A stretch of 64,000 nt of DNA from Osedax fenrisi (Eukaryota; Annelida; Polychaeta; Sabellida; Siboglinidae), in contig OZ025245.1 of the NCBI GenBank assembly GCA_964019155.1, positions 18,699,447 to 18,763,446 on the forward strand, read 5' to 3'. Every line of letters starts with the position of its first letter. Within the stretch, counting starts at the first letter, position 1. The translations under genes were made by a program, and so were the position numbers. A model generated the notes under the pieces. The model was given only the letters and a program-made list of their open reading frames with translations, had not been told where the DNA came from and ran no database searches. Below, piece after piece: positions 31,548 through 41,717 of this stretch.

Positions 31548-32915
31548 TACTATCTGCCCTAAACATTGTATTTAACGATATTATACTAGCTATGGCTAAT
31601 AAAGCTTCTTGTTATTTGGTTCTTCTTGATCTGTCTAGTGCCTTTGATAAGTTAAATAATAGGATTCTTTCTTACCGTGTACGTGAAATAGGTATTCATG
31701 GACAAGTTCACAACTGGTTGATGTCATTGTATCTATAGATATTATAATAGAATATCTTCGGTAAAGATCAAGTCATCTTTGTCGGCTCCATTTGATCATA
31801 CTCATGGCGTTCCTCAAGGATCAGTAATGGGTCCGATTATTTTAATTTTGTATATTCTTCCCATTAATTTGATTTTTTTTAAATACCCATATATTCGTTA
31901 TCACCTCTTTGCTGATGAATTACAAATTTATACTTTTTTTCCACCTGGTTCTGATATTGACATAATTAAACTTTCAATTGCTAACTGTACCTATTAATGA
32001 TTTAATATTATATTATATTTAATATTATATAATTTTAATCTCTTGGTTTTCCTGTAATTCACTTACATTTAATATTACTAAAACTGATAACATTATACTT
32101 TCTAGATATCTTTCTTCAATTACTCTCACTCATCCATTCCTTATCTCACGTCCTATCTCAAACACCATCACTACTCTAGGTGTTACTATACATAATGCAT
32201 TAGATTACTCAGTACATATATCAAACACTGCCCGCACTGCTAATTATTTCCTGTATAATATATTATATATGTGGACTGCCTATATATAGGCAAGGCTCGT
32301 TCTAAGCTAACATTAAATTTAACTAAATCATTGTTAAACTCATTAGTATGTAGTCGACTTATATATTGTAATTCGCTTTTCATTAACATTGATGAACAAA
32401 TTCGTTTCAATACAACGTAAAGCTGTTCACATATTATTCAAGCTAAAGCGTAATTATAGAACGATATATATAAATTCCATAATGGCGACTCTCGGTGGTT
32501 GAAGTTTCGAGATTTATGCAAGTTTCGTCTTCTTCGCATTACTCACAATGCTAAATATATGGGAGTTCCGTCATACCTATAGAAGGGACTCATAATTCGA
32601 GCAATTACTCGTCCGAATCGCAAATGTGAGTTGATGAAACTCTCTGTACCACTTGTCTCATCTATATATGCATATGCTGCTTTCACTGTTGCTGCTCCGA
32701 AGTACTGGAACAGTCTTCCCGATGAATTACTAACCCTATCATATTTTATTACTTTTAAATATCGACTACAAATTAATTCATATATGTTATCATTACAATT
32801 TCTTCTTTTTAAATTTATTATTATTCGTGTAATTATTTATGTGTTTTATTATTTCAACTTGACGCATATAAACGTCCATTGTTTTCAACGGACTCAATAA
32901 ACCTTTCTATTATTA
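31548..32915 (+). mobile_element. Decayed CR1/L2-type LINE fragment (RT and C-terminus)
   Basis: Plus-strand pieces in several frames: VLLDLSSAFDKLNNRIL, then HGVPQGSVMGPIILILYILP and YHLFADELQIY, then APKYWNSLPDELLTL near the 3' end. The YADD box is FADE, which would abolish polymerase activity. Many stops and frameshifts. Resembles the LINEs at 8.3 kb and 38.1 kb but is much older. Confidence 0.8.
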
Positions 32916-33179
32916 TATATTATATTATTATCTGTGCAGAATATTTATACTTCTTTATATTACATCGTTATTATATACCAATATGCCTATATATAGGCAC
33001 TTTATATACCTAGGTATAGTAGCTACTAATCGAATGAGGTCATGGATATTTTAATTAAATATAGAATATTATTAAATATGATGTTACATTCACAATTGTT
33101 ATAACATATATACTTACTCATATTCGATGTAAGACTTATTAAATCTACCTACGACCTATCAATATGTAATATATATATA
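32916..33179. other. AT-rich spacer
   Basis: Spacer between the LINE fragment and the MITE; TATATAGGCA-type words recur. Nothing else. Confidence 0.5.
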
Positions 33180-34009
33180 CAGTAAAACCTCTCTATAAGA
33201 AACTATTTTTTTTCAGTATTTTTTTTCTTATAGAGATGTTTTCTTATAAAGAGGTTTTTACTTTTCCAATGATTTTAAGAATTAATTTATAATTGAAAAT
33301 GCATTATATAACCTAGAGGTTATCTATATATAATATCTTTATATAATTCGTGATTGCTTAGTAAACCTTCATATACTTCTTTAATTATATTTGATTTAAA
33401 ATATATACTGTATTATTTTGGCTTAGACATGTTAATGACATAATGACATTTTATTAGATTTACATTAGCAATTATAAATTATGAATCATCATTGATGAAT
33501 ATAATATAATGAATATTATAATAATCTAGTATTTAATTAATTGTAATTAATGGTATAATAAGTAATTAATTGTATAATATAATAAATTGTATCATCAATA
33601 CATTTTAATAAATGTATGGATATACAATTATATTTATTAATTCATTTTAATAAATTCAAGGATAAAAATAACATTTATTAATTCATTTGAATATATTTAT
33701 GGATATACAATAACAATTATTAATTCATTTTAATTCATTTCGAGCTTTTTGGTAATATACAATATTTTATATAATAATTAATTTCTATAATTGTTATCAA
33801 TATACAATAATTCTATTTATATATTAATATTTTTTTTATTTTGTATACAATAAATTTCTTATAAAGAGGTTTTTCTTATATTTTTCTTATAATATTTTCT
33901 TATAAAGAGGTTTTTTAATGTGGAAAAGGTTGAATTCCAACCAAATGTGTGAAAAATGTTCTTATAAAGAGGTTTTTCTTATAAAGAGGTTTCTTATAGA
34001 GAGGTTTTA

Positions 34010-34012
<3 letters not shown>
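33180..34012. mobile_element. pogo/mariner-like MITE, 833 bp
   Basis: Terminal inverted repeats CAGTAAAACCTCTCTATAAG at both ends, flanked by TA within (TA)n sequence, as for Tc1/mariner/pogo elements. Subterminal CTTATAAAGAGGTTTTTCTT words repeat in both halves. No transposase ORF. The right part is duplicated at 35705-36023. Confidence 0.8.
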
Positions 34013-34056
<44 letters not shown>

Positions 34057-34196
34057 CTATAGCTCAATTTAACTCAAGTTAGAATTTATAGGGAGGATAT
34101 TATCCCACTATGTTTTAGGAATATGTTATTTTAATGAGACTTAGTTAAGAAATAACAAATATACACTAATGTAAATTAGTATACCCACACACACAC

Positions 34197-34233
<37 letters not shown>

Positions 34234-34533
34234 AATTAATCAAAAACGGAGTTAATTCTGTTGTAAATATGTTTACTGTTCTGTGCAAAAAAAGCATGGA
34301 CTCAATCACTATAATGATACATATTCCTAGGAATGGTGACCTTAATAAAAACTACAGAAAATTGAGTTTAATCAGTCATTCAAGCAATATCTTATTAAAG
34401 ATAATTTTTTAAATACTGGATCCTTAAGTAGAGCAAATACTGTCGGAGGAGCAAGCAGGATATCGGAAAGGAAGAAGACGGTGGAGCAAGTATTCAATTT
34501 CATCAGAAATCTCATTGATAAACATCTGAACAG
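33694..34533 (+). repeat. Direct duplication, left copy
   Basis: 840 bp nearly identical to 35705-36562; the main difference is an (AT)n length change of about 18 bp. It spans the right part of the MITE, an (AT)n run, a GAGCTATAGCTC palindrome and a LINE fragment (34240-34533) carrying the IPRNGDLNKNYR and QAGYRKGR RT motifs. It stops at CTGAACAG, one base before the hAT element. Confidence 0.9.
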
Positions 34534-34534
34534 A

Positions 34535-35704
34535 CAGTGATGGGCACGATCACGAATTTTCACGATCGCCGATCGTCGATCAATTTCGTCGATCATTTTC
34601 TAACGATCGTCGATCGTCGATCTTTTTACTCGATCATTTTTTAACGATCGTCGATCGTCGATCGTGTAATTATTTTGATCGTCGATCGCGATCTCGATCA
34701 TAGATCGCCGATCGTGGATCTCGATCGTATTATTATATAAGCATATGAATTCCTGGCTGCTGCATGAACCACTAATGATCCTCGCAGTACTCGCGAGTAC
34801 TCACCCATTCACGCCGTCATATAAATATATTTATATATATATATATATACCAATGTATCTTTTTTACTAATGTAATCGTAATATTTTACCGCGCGAAACA
34901 TGCAAGATCAAACAATACAATTATCTACTATATTATAGAGTCTCTACGCCAAAAATGAGTCAAACTGTCAATTTCCCTGTAGGCGTATTATATAGGTCTA
35001 TAACTTTATTAATATTTTAGATTATTATAAGTTATAAGTTCTAAGCTATACAATGTCTTGGATAAATTCGCCCTTTATTAAATCAAATATATATTTTAAT
35101 GACTTAAAAATAATTAATAATAAAGTTGAAGCATAATGCAAGATTTGTAGAAAAAAAAATAATAGCTGGGATTTCGTCATCATAAAATTTAAGACGTCAT
35201 TACAAAACTGTACATCATACTAAATTAGATGAATATGATAGTTTAAAATGTGAACACAATGAGAATAGTAAAAAAAGACAACTCCAAGACCTTCAGAACT
35301 ATCCTATACTAAAAAGATTAAACAATCTTCATTGGTTTAATTATCAATCGAGCAATCGACTACAATATCACACCTAGAAACTGACAAATTACTACTAACA
35401 TTTCTAATAAATACTATGACTCCAATTAGGATTGTCAACCTAGTATTGTTAACGATAACGACTTCAAAGTGTAAGAGGTAATTACCTTAACTTAAGTTAT
35501 AAATTCATTATATCTAATATGATATTATATATATATATATATATAGGTTATATAGGCCTATATATCTAATTTTTTTCACGATCGTCGATCGCGATCAGTT
35601 GCTGACGATCGTCGATCATTTTACTCGATCATTTTCTAACGATCGTCGATCGTCGATCATTTTACTCGATCATTTTCAAACGATCGTGATCGTGCCCATC
35701 ACTG
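34535..35704. mobile_element. Non-autonomous hAT element, 1,170 bp
   Basis: Terminal inverted repeats CAGTGATGGGCACGATCACG and its complement at the right end. Long subterminal arrays of CGATCGTCGATC sit at both ends (34555-34730, 35575-35695), a known hAT style. In the middle, plus-strand translation gives CKICRKKNNSWDF followed by an LxxH-type stretch, a degenerate BED-type zinc finger, so it derives from an autonomous hAT. No matching 8-bp target duplication: the left flank is TGAACAGA and the right flank TATTTATG. Confidence 0.85.
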
Positions 35705-36020
35705 TATTTATGGATATACAATAACAATTATTAATTCATTTTAATTCATTTCGAGCTTTTTGGTAATATACAATATTTTATATAATAATTAATTTCTATA
35801 ATTGTTATCAATATACAATAATTCTATTTATATATTATTATTTTTTTTATTTTGTATACAATAAGTTTCTTATAAAGAGGTTTTTCTTATATTTTTCTTA
35901 TAATATTTTCTTATAAAGAGGTTTTTTAATGTGGAAAAGGTTGAATTCCAACCAAATGTGTGAAAAATGTTCTTATAAAGAGGTTTTTCTTATAAAGAGG
36001 TTTCTTATAGAGAGGTTTTA

Positions 36021-36077
<57 letters not shown>

Positions 36078-36206
36078 CTATAGCTCAATTTAACTCAAGT
36101 TAGAATTTATAGGGAGGATATTATCCCACTATGTTTTAGGAATATGTTATTTTAATGAGACTTAGTTAAGAAATAACAAATATACACTAATGTAAATTAG
36201 TATACC

Positions 36207-36262
<56 letters not shown>

Positions 36263-36562
36263 AATTAATCAAAAACGGAGTTAATTCTGTTGTAAATATG
36301 TTTACTGTTCTGTGCAAAAAAAGCATGGACTCAATCACTATAATGATACATATTCCTAGGAATGGTGACCTTAATAAAAACTACAGAAAATTGAGTTTAA
36401 TCAGTCATTCAAGCAATATCTTATTAAAGATAATTTTTTAAATACTGGATCCTTAAGTAGAGCAAATACTGTCGGAGGAGCAAGCAGGATATCGGAAAGG
36501 AAGAAGACGGTGGAGCAAGTATTCAATTTCATCAGAAATCTCATTGATAAACATCTGAACAG
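35705..36562 (+). repeat. Direct duplication, right copy
   Basis: Begins at the first base after the hAT element and matches 33694-34533 to CTGAACAG. Unlike the left copy, it continues beyond this point into the rest of the LINE fragment (GCTAACATAATTTATTCC), which is the undisturbed arrangement. Confidence 0.9.
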
Positions 36563-36797
36563 CTAACATAATTTATTCCATAACTTCATAGATTTTAAGA
36601 AGGAATTTGATAGAGTATACTGATATATATATATATCATAATAGAGTATGGTCCGCATTGCACAGGTTTGGAATCCAGAATGAAATCATTGTGATGATCA
36701 AAGCAGTATATGACAACTCTATTAGTCCAATAAAGATCAATAATACTCAAGGTCAACTGTTTAAAACTACAGTTGGAGTGTGACAAGGTTGTCTACC
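36265..36797 (+). mobile_element. RTE-type LINE fragment (RT palm)
   Basis: Plus-strand frames give IPRNGDLNKNYRKLSLISHS, EEQAGYRKGR, VEQVFNFIRNLIDKH, FIDFKKEFDRVY and later KTTVGVxQGCLP. Broken by stops and by an (AT)n insertion at 36620-36640. Both ends are truncated. Confidence 0.75.
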
Positions 36798-37065
36798 GTA
36801 TATATATATATATATAATATTTCCTCCATAATATATATATAAACAAATGATTAAAATAAGAATTAAAATACATATTAATATTGAAGTTTTATTATCCGTA
36901 TCGCGATGTGCCCACCGACAACGTCAACGTCAACGACTACCGAAGTACAGCTAACACGTACAGTGTACGTCGTACACGTCTATATATAGATATATGATCT
37001 ATATATAGATCTATATATAGATCTATATATGATATATAGATCATAGCTATAACTATCGTGTACCG
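36798..37065 (-). other. 3' flank and 3' UTR of gene A
   Basis: Downstream of the gene A stop codon. Contains nested ATCTATATATAGAT palindromes at 36975-37045 and a poly(A) signal on the minus strand at 36888-36893. Confidence 0.5.
36888..36893 (-). terminator. Candidate poly(A) signal of gene A
   Basis: AATAAA on the minus strand about 175 bases downstream of the gene A stop codon. The hexamer is common in AT-rich DNA, so this rests on position only. Confidence 0.4.
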
Positions 37066-37634
37066 TTACTCCTTTTGAGGTACGTAGGCCGGGAAAAGAG
37101 TATTCGACGACACCGCGTGAAGTTTACCCGACGAAGCTGTACTGGAGACAGGCTGGGCGGCGGCCGGTGGTTGTACCGGTTGCACCTGTTGTTGTTGCTG
37201 CTGTTGTTGCTGCTGCTGCATCATCTGTTGCTGCATCTGTTGTTGCTGCATCATCTGACCCATCATCGGCTGCTGCATGGCCATCTGGTGTTGCATTAGG
37301 ATGTGTTTCTCCTGCTCTTTCTGCTGCAACTGCAACTGAAGCAACTGTATCTGAACGTTGGCCGGCTGCGGTGAAACGTCGTCCTTGGAAACGGCCAGCA
37401 ACTGGTTACTCTGCTTCAACAGCATACTCGGCGAGTTCATCAACTGGAATTGCATCATGCTGGTCTTGGAGATCATCTTCTTGACGTCGCTGTTCATGAG
37501 AGACTTGGAGTCGGTCCGCTTACAGGTGCAGTTAGTGTTGCTCTCGCCGTCGTCACCCATACACAGCAGGATGCAGCACATCGACACGAAGCCTGCGGAT
37601 AGACAGCCCGATACTATTAGCAGTAACGTTAAAC
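37066..37634 (-). CDS. Gene A exon 2: membrane helix and Gln-rich tail
   Basis: Acceptor ACCCAG (phase 1) to stop TAA. Joined to exon 1 it makes a 657-base CDS, 218 aa. Order: transmembrane helix LTLLLIVSGCLSAGFVSM, juxtamembrane CCILLCM, a CTCK motif and Lys-rich KRTDSKSLMNS, a helical Gln/Met-rich middle (QIQLLQLQLQQKEQEK, then poly-Gln/Met) and the C-terminal block ASSGKLHAVSSNTLFPAYVP. Gene B shares helix, Cys cluster, KSMVNS-like motif, Gln tail and NTLFPxYxP end. The Cys pair at the membrane edge could be palmitoylated. There is no signal peptide; the acidic N-terminus and basic downstream side suggest N-out, C-in (inference). Family not recognised. Confidence 0.8.
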
Positions 37635-37641
37635 CTGGGTT

Positions 37642-38112
<471 letters not shown>

Positions 38113-39357
38113 GATATTGTACTTGATATCGGTTTAACTGACAAAGCTTTAGATTGGATGATGTCATTCATCTCGAATCGTACATTCTCTATAAAAACTG
38201 GAAACCACTATTCTCAACCAAATAATTTAAAAACAGGTGTACCTCAAGGTTCTGTACTTGGACCTATTTTGTTTCTAATCTATATTATACCTATATCTAG
38301 CATCATTAGACAATATAAGCATATCAAATATCATCTCTATTCTGACGATATACTTCTATATAGTACTATATCTCAACACAGTCTATCTCATCGTAATGAG
38401 TTATCCAACTGTGCAAATGACATACATATTTGGCTAACAAATAATAAGTTAAGTCTTAACACTAACAAATCTGAATTAATTAATATTCCTAGCTCTTACA
38501 ATAATTTTCCAATTATATCAATTAATAGTATAATTATTAATCCTATAGGACTAAAACTATAGTTCCAAATTGAAATATCTAGGAATAACTATTGACCGCG
38601 ATATGTCGTTGAATCACCATATTCAAAGTATATGTAGTAAAGCCAAGCATAATCTATATAACATTCGGCATATACGTAAATATATCAATAATAATCTAAC
38701 TTATATTTTAATTAATTCATTAGTTTTTTCGTCAATTGATTACTGTAACTCTATACTAATTGGACTCCCCAATCAACGATATTACCTATTAATTGTATTA
38801 TCAGATCAGCTGTGAGAACGATATATCGGCAACCACGCGAGGATCACTCAAATGTCACCTTAAATATGAAATCACTTAGGATACTATCAGCCTCAGAACG
38901 TGCTGAGAAAAGAGTACTGTGTATCGCCGACAAGGCACTAACTACTCATCAGCCCGAATATATACGATCTTCACTCCAATTGATTCAACCTTTTATAACT
39001 ACAAAATCAACTGAGGATATCTTACGATTTGAAGTAGGCGTCCCTAATCTAACACGTACGACAACACGTGCTTTTTCGTATGCTCTTCCTCGACTATGGA
39101 ATCCTATTCTTCGTTCTATACGAGAAATTGTAAATTTGTCAACATTTAAACGTAACCTTGTAGAATATTTATTAAATATTTAATTAATAATTCAACCTAC
39201 TTTTATATTTAAATTAGTGTTATACCTATATCTCCTTATTGTTAGTTTATATTATTTAATTTGTCTTTTTTTTATTAACACAACACTTAACAGAGCAAAC
39301 CTATTGCTATACAATTGGGTGTCTAAAAAACCATTTTGATTTGATTTGATTTGATTT
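38113..39357 (+). mobile_element. CR1/L2-type LINE fragment inside the (TAG)n array
   Basis: Plus strand, antisense to gene A. RT pieces: LTDKALDWMMSFISNRTFS, TGVPQGSVLGPILFLIYIIP, YHLYSDDILLY, KYLGITIDRDMSLNHHI and SSIDYCNSILIGLP. The catalytic box is YSDD. Two or three frame breaks (near 38565 and 38815). The 3' end is a (TTTGAT)n tail. TAG repeats resume directly after the tail (39356-39372), so the LINE inserted into the microsatellite. Confidence 0.85.
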
Positions 39358-40112
39358 AGTAGTAGTAGTTGATGTAGTAATAGTACTATTATTATCATTA
39401 GAATATATACTATAGTATACTATAACTACTACTTCAACTACTGTAGTAGTATATGTGTATTGTATCCTACATATCGGTGAATTATAACGTGTAGTTATTG
39501 TTGAATATATAAACCTATTTATGTATTTAATAACGTATGTAATAATAATGTATTAGGTTGACATATAGTAATCTATCTGAGAAAACACCATTATACGTTG
39601 ATTTACACACATACACATACACATACACATACATAATCGAGATTAAGCCCAAACGTAATTATTATCACTCATATACCCAGATAACAAGAATAGTAGAAAC
39701 TATAATATAAACATGTGAGGTTATTGGTTATGCTATTATGGTGCTATTACGAGGCTATTACAGTTAGCTATGTATAGATACATGAACATACGCACGCGCA
39801 CATTTATCTACGTATCGATTACGTAACAATATCACGTGGTAAATTAGAATTAATAGTTTAATTAAAATTAGATAACTCGCTTTCTAAATAAAATCTAAAG
39901 AATCGTTTCATAACATTTACCATAAATACTTTATAAATTACATACATCGGTAACCCTAATATTATATAATATATATATACACCCTAATAGTAATACAGTT
40001 CAACCCCCCCCCCACTAGTAGCGTGTACAATGTTATTTAATATAACAATAACTTTCTATATATCATAAATTGAAAACTAGAATTTAATTTTGAACCCTGG
40101 GGTAATACAAAC
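39358..40112. repeat. Rest of gene A intron, with segment duplicated at 40685-40990
   Basis: Contains (CATACA)n near 39605-39632. Sequence 39870-40093 (TTAGATAACTCGCTTTCTAA to ACTAGAATTTAATTTTG) is similar to 40685-40990 on the other side of exon 1, so exon 1 of gene A is flanked by a direct duplication. Confidence 0.7.
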
Positions 40113-40200
40113 GTAACGTGAAGCGGGGGTCGAACAGTTCGTCATGATTCATTAGTTCATTGGCAACCGAATTGTAGTCTATTTCCTCGGAATTATTCAT
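40113..40200 (-). CDS. Gene A exon 1: short acidic N-terminus
   Basis: ATG at 40200, 29 codons plus one base, donor C|GTTTGT (phase 1). The peptide reads MNNSEEIDYNSVANELMNHD then ELFDPRFTLR, net negative, no signal peptide. The exon 1 peptides of gene B (ending DILDPGSTIR) and gene C (ending RIPDPILTIR) have the same length class, charge and D-P-x-x-x-T-(I/L)-R end, and all three split the Arg codon after its first base. The 2.48-kb intron contains (CTA)n in sense orientation and a LINE. Too short for most gene finders; assigned by family comparison. Confidence 0.75.
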
Positions 40201-40998
40201 GTTCTTAATTGAATGTCGATTCGCTAATGTAAACTATAGATCATTTCGAAGAATAACGCATACATAAACAATATATGAGTTTCTTATCAAACGAATTTAA
40301 GTTATATAAAACGAAAAACAATGATAACAATGAAATATTAAATAATTAAAATTAGAAAATTTTAAATATATCTTTTAGAGTATTTATCGAAAAACATTAC
40401 ATATTACAATATACATATATGGAGTAGTACACCTAGAAGTCAATAGTTTCTAATAGTAAAACCCACTCGTACCTCAGTAAAAATTCCCATAAGTGAGAAA
40501 TATTCCATGTTAAGTATTATTTTTAAGTACCTATTTTTATTTTATGAAACTATTAAATATAGGAATATATAGGATATAACATACTTATAAGTATTTTCTT
40601 ATAACATATACACAATTACAAAAAAACCTTATATTAACATTTATTTTATTATCGAACGTTTATATTAATATAACTAATAGTGTAATTTAAAATTAGATAA
40701 CTCGCTTTATAAATAAAATCTATAAATTAGTTTCTATAAACTTTTACATAAACACTATACTTTATATACATAGATATACGGTATATCATATACCCTAATA
40801 CTATGTTATATATATATACCCTAATAAACTTTTACATAAACACTATACATTATATACATAGACATACCCTAATACTATGTTATATATACCCTAATAGTAA
40901 TACAGTTCGACCCCCCGTATCGTGTACATTTAATAAAACAATCACTTTATATATATATCATAAATTGAAAACTAGAATTTAATTCTTCATTTATGTAT
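40201..40998. other. Upstream region of gene A
   Basis: Presumed promoter and 5' UTR by position. Holds the upstream half of the duplication (40685-40990), itself with an internal repeat of CCCTAATACTATGTTATATA type near 40790-40890. No other gene. Confidence 0.45.
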
Positions 40999-41137
40999 AC
41001 ACAATTATATAAGATCACTTATAAATAGTATTTTTAAGTATTTAAGACCTATTTAAATGGTCCGGGCTAGGCTCGAACCCGCGTCCTACTGTTATGACGC
41101 CTCAGCCAACTGAGCCACCTATATGTATATAGGCAGT
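40999..41137 (-). mobile_element. tRNA-derived SINE fragment, minus strand
   Basis: Minus-strand tRNA-like head: A-box GGTGGCTCAGTTGGCTGAGG, B-box GGGTTCGAGCC, end CCGGACCA, then a short stretch of the family body (AAGTGATCTTATATAATTGT). The rest of the body is missing. Confidence 0.75.
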
Positions 41138-41167
41138 TATATATGGTTAATATGTGTCTCAGTTGAT

Positions 41168-41172
41168 TAATC

Positions 41173-41243
<71 letters not shown>

Positions 41244-41308
41244 GATTATATATAGATTATATATAGATTATCTATAGAGATTATTGATTCATATTTCATG
41301 ATTATATA

Positions 41309-41342
<34 letters not shown>

Positions 41343-41572
41343 TTTATTAGAAGAAAGTTGTATATATATATATATCATGTGAATTATTAAATTCATTATA
41401 TTATTGTTTCCTCTAAAAGGCTTCAGATGAAGATAATTATCTTTTCTATGCTGTCGCCTGCATCACCATCACCGGAACGTTTTTTTTTGTTGAATTACTT
41501 TACTTTTTTTCATTTCGTTTTCTTCTTATGTTTTATAAGATATTTTATTATCATTTAAAAATATAAACATCA
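41168..41572. repeat. (AT)n, (AAT)n and spacer
   Basis: (AT)n at 41173-41235, ATTATATATAGATT repeats to 41275, AATAAT at 41316-41342, and a unique GC-richer stretch at 41415-41485 that may be 3' UTR of the LINE to the right. Confidence 0.6.
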
Positions 41573-41573
41573 A

Positions 41574-41684
<111 letters not shown>

Positions 41685-41717
41685 TTTTTTATATAATTTA
41701 TTTTTTTTAATTTTTTT

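Noticed and set aside
37075..37484. Plus-strand ORFs opposite gene A exon 2
   Set aside because: Antisense of the Gln-rich coding exon. The minus strand has the conserved paralog, splice site and transmembrane helix.
41415..41485. A separate gene or RNA beside the LINE tail
   Set aside because: GC-richer but without an ORF or splice sites; more likely LINE 3' sequence.
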